DNA of 32,386 bases, taken from positions 1 to 32,386 of the forward strand of contig QNCW01000003.1 of the NCBI GenBank assembly GCA_003645885.1, read 5' to 3'. A program made the position numbers and the translations under genes. Positions within the stretch are counted from its first letter, which is position 1, and each line of letters opens with the position of its first letter. This DNA comes from Candidatus Latescibacterota bacterium. GTDB lineage: Bacteria > Latescibacterota > 4484-107 > B68-G9. The notes beneath the pieces were generated by a model, which worked only from the letters and a program-made list of their open reading frames with translations, made no database searches and was not told where the DNA came from. Below are positions 6,937 to 16,156 of the stretch, piece after piece.

Positions 6937-7816
6937 GCGTTACCTCCGACCTGAGGTGGTCTCCCGCTTGGGAAGGACCGAGCTTGTGGCCAGGCTCGTC
7001 GTCGAGGGGTTCCTTACCGGGCTCCACAGGAGCCCTTACCACGGGTTTTCGGTGGAGTTCGCGGAGTACAGGCCCTACCTCCCCGGGGACCCTCCGAGGG
7101 ATGTGGACTGGAAGGTGTACGGCAAGACCGACAGGCTCTACGTTAAGGAGTACGAGGAAGAAACCAACCTTAAGGCCTACATAATGTTGGATGGAAGCAA
7201 TTCCATGGGCTTCACATCCGGGGAGGTAACCAAGTTCGAATATTCCAAGTACCTCGCCGCTTCCCTGTGTTACCTCCTCCTGAGACAGAGGGACGCCGTA
7301 GGCCTTGCGGTCTTCCGGGAGGGGATGACCTCCTACCTCCCCCCACGCTCCGTCCCCTCGTACCTTTACGAGCTCCTCCGCCGTCTGCCGTCCTCCCCCC
7401 AGGGGAGGACCCAACTCGGCCCGGCCCTGCACTCCTTAGCCGAGCGCGTAACCAAGAGAGGGCTCGTGGTCGTGCTCTCGGACCTTATGGACGACCCGGA
7501 GGAGGTCCTCGCAGGGCTCAAGCACCTAAGGCACAGGAAACATGAGGTCATAGTCTTCCACATCTTGGACCCTGCGGAACTTTCCTTTCCCTTCCAGGAA
7601 CCGGCCGTATTTCGTGGCATGGAGGGTGAGGGGGAGGTGAGCTTGGAGCCTTGGCATATAAGGGAGCACTACAGGAGGATGGCCTCTGATTGGGTCGGAA
7701 GGCTCGAGGGGGAGTGCAGGGAGCATGGGATAGACTACACGCTCCTGAGGACCTCGGACCCCTACGACGTTGCCCTCCTCAGATACCTGGCCCGGCGCAG
7801 GGTCGTGGCCTCGTAG
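6917..7816 (+). CDS. DUF58 domain-containing protein
   Basis: 'GFSVEFAEYRPYLPGDPPRDVDWKVYGKTDRLYVKEYEEETNLKAYIMLDGSNSMGF' is the DUF58 signature. ATG 6917 overlaps the end of the upstream gene by 20 nt. Confidence 0.9.
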   Translation: MELNDFKRYLRPEVVSRLGRTELVARLVVEGFLTGLHRSPYHGFSVEFAEYRPYLPGDPPRDVDWKVYGKTDRLYVKEYEEETNLKAYIMLDGSNSMGFTSGEVTKFEYSKYLAASLCYLLLRQRDAVGLAVFREGMTSYLPPRSVPSYLYELLRRLPSSPQGRTQLGPALHSLAERVTKRGLVVVLSDLMDDPEEVLAGLKHLRHRKHEVIVFHILDPAELSFPFQEPAVFRGMEGEGEVSLEPWHIREHYRRMASDWVGRLEGECREHGIDYTLLRTSDPYDVALLRYLARRRVVAS

Positions 7817-7835
7817 CACCCGTCGGAAGGATTTC

Positions 7836-7879
7836 AAACTTATAGGGGAGGCGGCCTTAGGCCGCCTCCCCTAAGTTTT
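7836..7879. terminator. Bidirectional terminator between convergent genes
   Basis: 13-bp perfect stem aggggaggcggcc-tta-ggccgcctcccct, extended by aaactt/aagttt flanks. Confidence 0.85.
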
Positions 7880-9630
7880 CAGAACAGCCCCTTCGTGAGG
7901 CCGGTCTCCAGGTCTACGTCCACGTCCACGAAGGCAGGTCTGGACGGAAGCCCTGGCATGGTCTGCATGGTCCCGCAGATCGGGTAGTAGAACCCGGCCC
8001 CTACCGATGCCCTTATGTCCCTTATGGGGAGCTTGTAGCCCTTCGGTGCCCCGAGCCAGTTGGGGTCGTGGGATATAGAAAGGTGGGTCTTGGCTATGTT
8101 GATGGTCATGGGAGAGAAGCCTATCCTTTCGAACATCTTCAGCTTCCTGTCCGCCTCGGGGTCGTACTCGACGCCGTCGGCCCCGTGGACCTTGGTGGCG
8201 AGGATGTGGATCTTCTCCCTTACGGGGGTATCGTCGTCGAACAACGGCTTGAACTCGTGGGGCTTCTCCACCGCCTTGAGGACCTCCTCCGCAAGCTCCA
8301 GGGCCCCTTCCCCACCCTTGGCCCAACATTCCACCACAGCGGCTCCGTCAGCTCCGAGTTCTAAAGCCATCTTCTTCACAAGTTCCAGTTCCTTCTCGGT
8401 GTCGGAGGTGAAGCGGTTTATGGCCACCACCACGGGGACCCCGAAGAGCTTGACTATCTCTATGTTCTTGGCTAAATTCGTCCTACAGCCCTTCTCCAGG
8501 GCCGGGAGGTTCTCGGTCTCGACGGCCTCCTTGATCTTGGAGTACTTCATCCCTGGCTTGAAGTGGAAGGCCCCTCCGTGCTGCTTCAGGGCCCTCACCG
8601 TGGCCACGACGACGGCGCAGTCGGGCTTTATCTCGTAACCTGCCCACCTCGCCTCCCTACAGGTCACCTCGCAGAACTTGGTGAACCCACAGTCCGCTCC
8701 GAAGCCGTTCTCCGTGACCACGTAGTCGGCGAGCTTCAGGGCCACGAGGTCGGCTATGGTGGAGTTGTTGCCGTGTGCCACGTTCGCGAACGGGAAGCCG
8801 TGGCATATCATGGGGTGCCCTTCGGTGGACTGGACGAGGTTGGGCTTTATGGCATCCTTGAGTAACACTGTCATAGCTCCTGCGACCTTCAGGTCCTCGC
8901 AGGTCACGGGCTTGCCGTCGTAGGTGTAGCCCACGACCGCCCTCCCTATCCTCTCCCTCAGATCCTTCAGCCCTGTGGTGAGGGCGAGTATGGCGGCGGT
9001 CTCGGTGGCCACTGTTATGTCGTAGCGGGCCACCCTTGGGTACCCGTTCGCCCTCCCTCCGAGCCCGACTACGACCTCCCTCAGGGCCCTAGCGTTCACG
9101 TCCACGCAGTAGGTCCAGGTTATGTTGAGGGGGTCTATGTTCAACTTGTTCTTGTGGAGTATGCTCGCATCTATGGCGGCGGCGCAGAGGTTGTGGGCCG
9201 TGTCCACGGCGTGGATATCGCCCGTGAAGTGGAGGTTGATCTGCTCCATAGGTAGGGCCTGGGAGTACCCTCCACCTGTGGCACCTCCCTTTATCCCGAA
9301 GGTGGGACCCTTGGAGGGCTCCCTGAAGGCGTTTATGACCTTCTTCTTCATGAGCCAGAGGGCCTGTCCGAGGCCGAACGAGACCACGGTCTTCCCTTCC
9401 CCTAAGGGGGTCGGGGTTATCGCCGTCACCGCTATCAACTTCCCGTTCGGCCTGTCCTTGAGCCTCTCCATCACTTTGGCGTAGTCTATCTTGGCTATGT
9501 ACCTCCCGTAAAGCTCTATCTCCTCCTCCAGGAGCCCAGCGTCCTTGGCCACATCCACTATCGGCCTGAGCTCGGCCTCCTGGGCGATCTCAAGGTCCGA
9601 AGGGACCGGCCACCTCTTCTTTACAGGCAT
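7879..9630 (-). CDS. fhs: Formate--tetrahydrofolate ligase
   Basis: 'TPTPLGEGKTVVSFGLGQAL', 'REPSKGPTFGIKGGATGGGYSQ', 'VVATVRALKQHGG'; full-length FTHFS, 583 aa. Confidence 0.97.
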   Translation of the reverse strand: MPVKKRWPVPSDLEIAQEAELRPIVDVAKDAGLLEEEIELYGRYIAKIDYAKVMERLKDRPNGKLIAVTAITPTPLGEGKTVVSFGLGQALWLMKKKVINAFREPSKGPTFGIKGGATGGGYSQALPMEQINLHFTGDIHAVDTAHNLCAAAIDASILHKNKLNIDPLNITWTYCVDVNARALREVVVGLGGRANGYPRVARYDITVATETAAILALTTGLKDLRERIGRAVVGYTYDGKPVTCEDLKVAGAMTVLLKDAIKPNLVQSTEGHPMICHGFPFANVAHGNNSTIADLVALKLADYVVTENGFGADCGFTKFCEVTCREARWAGYEIKPDCAVVVATVRALKQHGGAFHFKPGMKYSKIKEAVETENLPALEKGCRTNLAKNIEIVKLFGVPVVVAINRFTSDTEKELELVKKMALELGADGAAVVECWAKGGEGALELAEEVLKAVEKPHEFKPLFDDDTPVREKIHILATKVHGADGVEYDPEADRKLKMFERIGFSPMTINIAKTHLSISHDPNWLGAPKGYKLPIRDIRASVGAGFYYPICGTMQTMPGLPSRPAFVDVDVDLETGLTKGLF

Positions 9631-9702
9631 CTTACCCCCCTTCCGTTTGGGCCTATCTTTCTATTCAAATTTACGAAATAACCTTTTAGATGTCAAGGAA
9701 GC

Positions 9703-9731
9703 TTGACACCGGGAGGAGGTTTATGTAACTT
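9703..9731 (+). promoter_or_regulatory. Sigma-70 promoter of hrcA
   Basis: TTGACA-N17-TAACTT; palindrome TGTCAAG-GAAG-CTTGACA (9691-9708) overlaps the -35. Confidence 0.6.
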
Positions 9732-9756
9732 TAAACCCTAGAAAGGGGGGATGTCC

Positions 9757-10791
9757 ATGACGGAAGAGCTTTCCGAAAGGGACCGCACGATCCTTCATTC
9801 CGTGATACATACGTATGTAGAGACCGCCGTGCCGGTCGCCTCGCAGACGATATGCAGGAGGTACCGGTTGGGGCTCAGCTCCGCCACTGTCCGCAACACT
9901 ATGATGGAGTTGGAGGACAAGGGGTACATAAGCAGACCCCACGTCTCCGCCGGGAGGGTCCCCACCGACAAGGGATACAGGTTCTACGTGGATGTACTCA
10001 TGCCCCGCAGGTACCTTTCGGAGTCGGAAAAGGAGACCTTCAGACGGAAGGTCCGGGACGCCGTGCGGGAGGAACAGGTGGACCGGATTTTAGAGCAGGT
10101 GGCCCGGGCGTTGGCCGATATGGCCAAACAGCTTGGGGTCGTTTTGGCACCCAGCTTCGAGAACGGCATCTTGGACAGGATAGAACTGGTCCCCCTGACT
10201 TCGCAGAGGTTGCTTCTAGTGCTCACCATAAGGTCCGGGCTTGTAAAGACGGTGGTGCTTAGGGTGGAATCTCGGGTCAGACCGGAAGATGTGGAGGAGA
10301 CCCGTCAGGTCCTCAATCAGAGGCTCGCCGGTCTGACCATCGGGGAGATAAGGCGTTCCATCGGTGAGCGTATGCGAGGGGTCGGAAGGGGGGACCCTAA
10401 GGTGCTTCAGGTCATAGTGAAGGAAGCAGAAGAGCTGTTTTGGTTCAGTCCATTCGAGGACCTATATATAGGCGGTATACCTTACATCTTCTCCCAGCCC
10501 GAGTTCAGGAACCCGAGGAGGGCGAAGGCCATCGTGAGCCTTCTCGAGGAGAGGGGGGCTGTGACCGAAATGTTGGCCGAGAGGATGGACCGGCCCGGGG
10601 TGCACATATCCATAGGACATGAGCACCAAATCAGGCCCATGCAATCCTGTAGCTTACTTACCGCCACCTATCAGGTAGGGAACGTTTCTGGGGTTGTGGG
10701 GGTCCTGGGGCCGACCCGTATGAGATATTGGAAGCTTTCCGCCTTGGTGCAGTACGCCGCCCAGCTCATAGAGGAGCTGTTGAGGAATTGA
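9757..10791 (+). CDS. hrcA: Heat-inducible transcription repressor HrcA
   Basis: 'LSERDRTILHSVIHTYVETAVPVASQTICRRYRLGLSSATVRNTMMELEDKGYISRPHVSAGRVPTDKGYRFYVD' and C-term 'GVVGVLGPTRMRYWKLSALVQYAAQLI'. The track start is 9751; ATG 9757 has better spacing from the ggggg SD. Confidence 0.97.
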   Translation: MTEELSERDRTILHSVIHTYVETAVPVASQTICRRYRLGLSSATVRNTMMELEDKGYISRPHVSAGRVPTDKGYRFYVDVLMPRRYLSESEKETFRRKVRDAVREEQVDRILEQVARALADMAKQLGVVLAPSFENGILDRIELVPLTSQRLLLVLTIRSGLVKTVVLRVESRVRPEDVEETRQVLNQRLAGLTIGEIRRSIGERMRGVGRGDPKVLQVIVKEAEELFWFSPFEDLYIGGIPYIFSQPEFRNPRRAKAIVSLLEERGAVTEMLAERMDRPGVHISIGHEHQIRPMQSCSLLTATYQVGNVSGVVGVLGPTRMRYWKLSALVQYAAQLIEELLRN

Positions 10792-10807
10792 GGGGCCTTC
10801 GCACTTC

Positions 10808-10836
10808 TTGACTTTCGTTTCCTTCCCTTGTTAATT
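10808..10836 (+). promoter_or_regulatory. Putative sigma-70 promoter of the TPR gene
   Basis: TTGACT-N17-TTAATT ending 9 nt before the GTG start. Confidence 0.4.
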
Positions 10837-10844
10837 TACGTTCC

Positions 10845-13800
10845 GTGACATTTCTACTCCTCCTTCTGGCGAACTTCCACCCGGCTCGGGCCGGGGACGA
10901 TTTCCAGTTCGCCCGCAAGCTTTACAGGGATGGTTTCTACGAGCTTGCGGCAGCCCAACTTAGATGTTTCCTGGAGGAAGACCCCTCCGGCCCCGATGCC
11001 CCGGAGGCCCTCCTCCTCATGGCCCACGCCCTGTCCAAGGAGGGGAGGTGGAAGGAGGCAGCGGAAGCTTACGGACGTTTCTTAGCGAGGTACCCCGAGG
11101 ACATATGGGCTGGGGAGGCCCTTTGGGGGAGGGCTTTGAGCCTCTCCAAGCTCGGCAGACACCTCGAGGCTGCCGAGGCCTTCGTAGAACTTTACCGCCG
11201 CATTCCAGCCGGGAAGCGAGCGGTTTCGGCCCTTCTGAAGGCCGCCGAAAGTTTCAGGAGGGCCGGGAGACCTGACAGTGCCCTGAGCGTCCTCGGGGAG
11301 CTGGAGAGGACGTTCCCCTCGGCAGAGGAGGTCAGGTACGAGAAAGCTCTATGTCTTAAGGCCTCCGGGAGGCTCCGGGAGGCCCTCGAAGAGCTTGAGG
11401 GTCTGTCCCGGCCGGACGCCCTCCTGACCCTCGGCCGTATATCTTTGAGCTTGGGAGAGGTGGCCCGGGCCGAAGGGGCCCTGAGGGAGCTCGAGGAGAA
11501 GTTTCCCGAGGAAAGTTCAACCGCCCTCCTGGCCTTCGAGATGGCACAACACAGCTTAGAAGAAGGGGACGAGGACCGAGCCCGCCGCCTGTTCGCATCT
11601 GCCCTCGGCTCCTCCCTGCCGGAGGACCTCGTTCCCTCGGCCCTTTTGGGTGCCGCAAGGGCCTCCCGCCTTACGGGCGACGCCTCGGACGCCCTCGCCC
11701 GCTGCGATGCATTCCTGAACAACTTCCCCGGACATCCCCTGGAATCCGATGTCCTGGCCGAGAGGGTCCTCTGCCTTCTAGTCTTGGGGGAGGAGGAAGA
11801 TGCCCTTTCCACCGAAAGGAGGCTCCGACGGGAATTCCCGGACTCCCCCTTACTTCCCCTCGTATGGAAGGCCTTAGGAGATTTCTACAGGGAAAGGGGC
11901 GAGCTTTTAGATGCCGTGAGGTACTACAAAAGTTGCTTGAGGAAGGAGCATGGGGAGGACGTGGCGCTGGCCTTAGCCGAGACCTACCGCTCCCTCGGAT
12001 GGTACGAGGAGGCCCTCAGGATATATCAGGGAACGAGCTGGGAGGACTCGGCCGCCTCGGCACAGTGGGGACTTGCCGAGTGCTTGGAGGAGATGGGGGA
12101 CCCGAGGGCGGCAGGGGAGTACGCTCGCTTCCACAGGCGTTTCCCCTCCGACCCAAGGTCGGAGGAGGCGAAGAAGAAGGAATCGTTCCTCAAGGCTCGC
12201 TCCCCGAACTTGGAAGGGGCCATCCGGGCCCTGGCCGAGGCCGAAAGTGGATCGGAAGAAGCTTTGGCGGAGGTTTACCTCTCGCTCGGAAGGCCCGAGG
12301 AGGCTATGAGGCTCCTTTCGAAGGAGGTGGAGGACACCACTGCGTCTGATACCGTGCTCTACCTGTTCGCCAGGAGCGCCCTGCTTTCCGGAAGGAGGCA
12401 AGAAGCCCTCTCAGCCTACAGGAGGCTGATCTCTCGGTATCCGGAAAGCCCCTACTCCGAAGAGGCCTCGCTTTTCGTCCTGAGGGAGAAGCTCTCCCAT
12501 ATACCGGAAGGACGGGGACTTTACGAGGCCATGCTTTCCGGATACTCCGAACTTCTCAGGCGCTACCCCTCAGGCGACAGCACGGACGCCATAATCTTCG
12601 GCATAGCAAATGCCTACAGGGGACTTGCCTCCTACGACAGTTCGGAGGTCGCGAGGGCCCTCTCATGGATGGACAGGCTTTGGAGGTACTACCCCGAAAG
12701 TTCCTACGCCGACGACGCCATGTTCTGGGCCGGAAAGCTAGCCCTCAGACGAGGTGCCCTCTCCTATGCGGATTCGACCCTCTCCAAGCTCGTCGAGGAA
12801 CATCCCGAAAGTCCCTTTTCGCCGAAGGCTTACGAGCTTCTGGGGGAGATAGCCTTAAGAAGTGGTCGGGAGGACCTCGCCGCCCGATACTGGGAGGAGG
12901 CTTTGTCCAGCCTTCCCGAGGACGAGGAGCTCTTAGGGCGCCTGGCCGAACTCTACATCTCGCTCGGGAGCCCGGAGAAGGCCGTCCCTCTCTACCGGAG
13001 GCTCGTGAGGTTGAGGGAGACCCCAGAAAGGCTCGAGGCCTTGGCCTCTTCCTGCCTTATGGCCTCCCTTAAGGAGGAGGCCGTAAGGTGGTACGGGGAA
13101 CTGATCTCAAAATATCCCGACCTCGGAGATTCGGTCCGCATAGCCTACGGCGAGCTTTTGGCAGAACTTGGAAGGAAAGAGGAGGCCGTAGAGGTCCTAA
13201 AGAAGGTCGAATCCCCCGGGGCCCTTTCCCTCTTAGCGGACATGCTCTACGAACTTGGCAGGTACGAGGATGCCCTCGCCGTCTACGGTAGGCTCGGAGC
13301 GCTCGGGAAGGAGGATTTCGGCAGGAAGATCCTTTGTCTTATAACCTTAGGAAGAAAGGAGGAGGCTCGGAGGCATATAAAGGCCTTCCACAAGAGGTTC
13401 GGAAAGGGGGGGGAATGGGACGACAGGTTCAACGTGGCCTTCGGAAGGGAGGCCTTGGATAGGGGCTTGTACAAGACCGCAAGGGAATATTTGAGAAAGG
13501 TCAAGGGAGGCAAATACCTCCCCCAAGCCCGCTATTATATAGCCCTTTCCTACTTTAAGGCCAAGGAGATGGACAAGGCCATAGAGTCCTTCTTAAGCCT
13601 CGTAAAGATGGACCCCGAGGCCTCCATCCTGAGGAAGGCCCATATGCGCTTGGGGACCTTATATTACCTCACAAGCCAGTACGCCCTGGCAGCGGACTCC
13701 TACAGGAAGGCCCTCTCGGAAGGAATCTCGGGCAGGGAGGCCCAGGAGGCCCGTTTCAACCTGGCCCTCTCATACGAAAGGCTCGGAAGGTACGAGGAGG

Positions 13801-14243
13801 CCCTTTCCGAGCTGGAGGCTTTGGAGAGGGACTTCCCCGAAAGCCCCCTCCTGAAGAGGGCCGAGATAAAGCGAGGGATCTACATGATGAAGCTCAGGAG
13901 GTACGAGGAGGCCATAAGACATTTCGAAGCCTTACTTCCTAAGGTGGACAGAGCAACCCAGGCCGAACTTTGGTTCCACATAGCTGAGGCGTACGCTTCC
14001 TTGGGCAGGTACGAGGAGGCTGCCTTAGCTTACCTGAGGATATCCTACCTCTATCCCGAACAGAGGCTCTGGGCCGTCACAGCGGAGTACGAGGCCGCTG
14101 GGGTGCTCGGGAGGATGGGGAGGTCAGAGGATGCGAGGAAGTTGTACGAGGATATACTTAAGACGCACGGGCCCCAAAGCGAATGGGGTCGGGCCGCCTC
14201 CGAAAGGCTAAAAGAGCTTAAAGGGAAAGCCCATGAAGATTAA
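10845..14243 (+). CDS. Very large exported TPR-repeat protein (1132 aa)
   Basis: GTG start; N-term (V/M)TFLLLLLANFHPARAG is signal-like; many TPR units such as 'ALSKEGRWKEAAEAYGRFLARYPED' and 'ALSYERLGRYEEALSELEALERDFPES'. Confidence 0.88.
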   Translation: MTFLLLLLANFHPARAGDDFQFARKLYRDGFYELAAAQLRCFLEEDPSGPDAPEALLLMAHALSKEGRWKEAAEAYGRFLARYPEDIWAGEALWGRALSLSKLGRHLEAAEAFVELYRRIPAGKRAVSALLKAAESFRRAGRPDSALSVLGELERTFPSAEEVRYEKALCLKASGRLREALEELEGLSRPDALLTLGRISLSLGEVARAEGALRELEEKFPEESSTALLAFEMAQHSLEEGDEDRARRLFASALGSSLPEDLVPSALLGAARASRLTGDASDALARCDAFLNNFPGHPLESDVLAERVLCLLVLGEEEDALSTERRLRREFPDSPLLPLVWKALGDFYRERGELLDAVRYYKSCLRKEHGEDVALALAETYRSLGWYEEALRIYQGTSWEDSAASAQWGLAECLEEMGDPRAAGEYARFHRRFPSDPRSEEAKKKESFLKARSPNLEGAIRALAEAESGSEEALAEVYLSLGRPEEAMRLLSKEVEDTTASDTVLYLFARSALLSGRRQEALSAYRRLISRYPESPYSEEASLFVLREKLSHIPEGRGLYEAMLSGYSELLRRYPSGDSTDAIIFGIANAYRGLASYDSSEVARALSWMDRLWRYYPESSYADDAMFWAGKLALRRGALSYADSTLSKLVEEHPESPFSPKAYELLGEIALRSGREDLAARYWEEALSSLPEDEELLGRLAELYISLGSPEKAVPLYRRLVRLRETPERLEALASSCLMASLKEEAVRWYGELISKYPDLGDSVRIAYGELLAELGRKEEAVEVLKKVESPGALSLLADMLYELGRYEDALAVYGRLGALGKEDFGRKILCLITLGRKEEARRHIKAFHKRFGKGGEWDDRFNVAFGREALDRGLYKTAREYLRKVKGGKYLPQARYYIALSYFKAKEMDKAIESFLSLVKMDPEASILRKAHMRLGTLYYLTSQYALAADSYRKALSEGISGREAQEARFNLALSYERLGRYEEALSELEALERDFPESPLLKRAEIKRGIYMMKLRRYEEAIRHFEALLPKVDRATQAELWFHIAEAYASLGRYEEAALAYLRISYLYPEQRLWAVTAEYEAAGVLGRMGRSEDARKLYEDILKTHGPQSEWGRAASERLKELKGKAHED

Positions 14244-14916
14244 AGAACTGCTGCGCATAGTTCCCCTCTTTTCGGACCTCGAGGATGAGGAACTTGAACT
14301 TCTGGCCCAGGCATCCTACCCGGCCCACTTTTACAAGGGCCAGGTAATCCTCATGGAGGAGGAGGAGGGGAACACCCTTTTCGTCATAGAAAGGGGCAAG
14401 GTAAAGGTCTCGGTCCAGGACAAGGAGGGCAGAGAACTGGTTTTGGCGGTGCTCGGGGAGGGGGATTTCTTCGGGGAGATGGCGATCTTGGACGGCAAGC
14501 CCCGCTCCGCAAGTGTCGTAGCCTTGGAGGATACGCTCGCCCTCACGCTCAGGAGGGGGGACTTCTTGAACATAATCCACCGGAACCCCTGGGTGGCGGT
14601 GAGGCTCCTGGAGGAGATGGCCAAAAGGATCCGCAAGGCGGATGTTAAGATGAAGAGCTTGGCCCTCTTGGATGTTACAGGGAGGATAGTTTACTCCCTG
14701 CTCCAGATGGCCGAGGACGGCGTCAGGGTTCCCGAGGGGGTCCTCCTCCCCTCCCGGGTCACGCGCCAGCTTATAGCCGATATGTCCGGGACGTCCAGGG
14801 AGACGGTATCTCGCACCTTGGGACGGCTCAGGGACGACGGATACATACGTATAAGTGGAAGGAGGATAATACTCCTAAGGGAGGACGAACTTTGGGAGCA
14901 CTTTATCTCCCTTTGA
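14233..14916 (+). CDS. Crp/Fnr-family transcriptional regulator
   Basis: cNMP-binding-like N-term 'GDFFGEMAILDGKPRSASVVALEDT' and C-terminal HTH 'VTRQLIADMSGTSRETVSRTLGRLRDDGYI'. Overlaps the TPR ORF by 11 nt. Confidence 0.93.
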   Translation: MKIKELLRIVPLFSDLEDEELELLAQASYPAHFYKGQVILMEEEEGNTLFVIERGKVKVSVQDKEGRELVLAVLGEGDFFGEMAILDGKPRSASVVALEDTLALTLRRGDFLNIIHRNPWVAVRLLEEMAKRIRKADVKMKSLALLDVTGRIVYSLLQMAEDGVRVPEGVLLPSRVTRQLIADMSGTSRETVSRTLGRLRDDGYIRISGRRIILLREDELWEHFISL

Positions 14917-14917
14917 A

Positions 14918-16156
14918 ATGGATATGCTCCTTCAGATCTTAGCCTTGGCCGGTCTTCTCTTCCTCTCGGCCTTCTTCTCGGGCTCCGAGACCGCCTTTTT
15001 ATCCTTGGACGCTGGCGAAAGGTCCAAGTTCGCAGCCGAACGCTCCCTGATCTCTAAGGCCGCCGTCTTCTGGACGGCCCATCCGTGGAGGTTTCTGGCT
15101 ACGGTGGTGCTCGGGAACATGGCCGTCAACACCCTCGCATCCAGCGTCGCCGCAGGGATGCTCTGGGAGGCCTTCGGCAAGGAGGGGATCCTCCTGGCGA
15201 CCTTGTGTATGACGTGGCTGATATTGCTCTTCGGGGAGACCGTGCCCAAAAGCCTCGGGGTCAGAAGGGCGGAGGCCATCTTCAGGAAGGCAGCCCTGCC
15301 CCTGATGTTCTTCTCGTGGCTCGTCCTTCCCTTCAGGGAGCTGTTGAGGTCGCTCATGTCCTTGGTCACGCCAGGAGCACGCAACGAGGGCATAACCGAG
15401 GAGGAGCTGCGCACGGCCGTAGGGATAGGACATAAGGAAGGAGTTTTGGAGGATTTCGAAAGGGAGCTGATACAGAACATCTTGAGGGTGGACCGCATGG
15501 CCGTGAGGGAGGTTATGACCCCGAGGATAGAGATCTTCTCCCTGGACGCAGAGCTTCCTATAAAGGAGGCAGGGCGGATAATGGCCCAGAAAGGGTTCTC
15601 CAGGGTGCCCATATGGAAGGGCGACGAGGACCACATAGTGGGATACGTCCACATAAAGGACGTGCTCAAAGCCAAGGTAGAAGGGTGTGGAGGGAAACTT
15701 AAGGACATAGCGAGGAAGGTGGACTTCGTGCCCGAAAGCAAGAGGGTGGGGGAGCTCCTCAGGGAGTTCAGGAGGGGGAGGAAACACATAGCCGTAGTCG
15801 TGGACGAATACGGGGACCTGGCCGGGATAGTCACCTTGGAGGACCTGCTCGAAGGGGTGGTGGGCTGGATAATGGACGAGAGGGAGAGGTGGAGGAACCA
15901 GCCCCGCTTTCTGGACGGGAACAGGGCTTTGGTCTCCGCAAGGATGGACTTGGAGAGGTTCAACGACCTCTTCGGGACAGAGATAGATTCCGAGGAGGCC
16001 GAGACCATAGGCGGGTACCTCATGGAGAGGCTGGGGAGGGTGCCGAAGGTGGGGGATGGGATCGCTGTGGGGGACCTTGAGGTGAGGGTCGTCAGGGCCG
16101 CACCGAACAGAGTCTTGGAGGTCGAGGTGGTAAGGCTCAGGCCCGGGGGTGTATGA
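14918..16156 (+). CDS. HlyC/CorC-family CNNM-CBS-CorC transporter-associated protein
   Basis: 'FLSAFFSGSETAFLSLD', 'LLFGETVPKSLGVRRAE', CBS pair 'VREVMTPRIEIFSLD' and 'HIAVVVDEYGDLAGIVTLEDLLEGVVG', CorC-like C-term. Confidence 0.93.
   Translation: MDMLLQILALAGLLFLSAFFSGSETAFLSLDAGERSKFAAERSLISKAAVFWTAHPWRFLATVVLGNMAVNTLASSVAAGMLWEAFGKEGILLATLCMTWLILLFGETVPKSLGVRRAEAIFRKAALPLMFFSWLVLPFRELLRSLMSLVTPGARNEGITEEELRTAVGIGHKEGVLEDFERELIQNILRVDRMAVREVMTPRIEIFSLDAELPIKEAGRIMAQKGFSRVPIWKGDEDHIVGYVHIKDVLKAKVEGCGGKLKDIARKVDFVPESKRVGELLREFRRGRKHIAVVVDEYGDLAGIVTLEDLLEGVVGWIMDERERWRNQPRFLDGNRALVSARMDLERFNDLFGTEIDSEEAETIGGYLMERLGRVPKVGDGIAVGDLEVRVVRAAPNRVLEVEVVRLRPGGV

Noticed and set aside
9631-9756. CIRCE element upstream of hrcA
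   Set aside because: Looked for TTAGCACTC-N9-GAGTGCTAA; not present.
10845-14243. Recurring aggtacgaggaggcc words suggestive of a DNA repeat array
   Set aside because: Explained by repeated TPR consensus residues (RYEEA) in the coding frame; no regular spacer or CRISPR-like structure.
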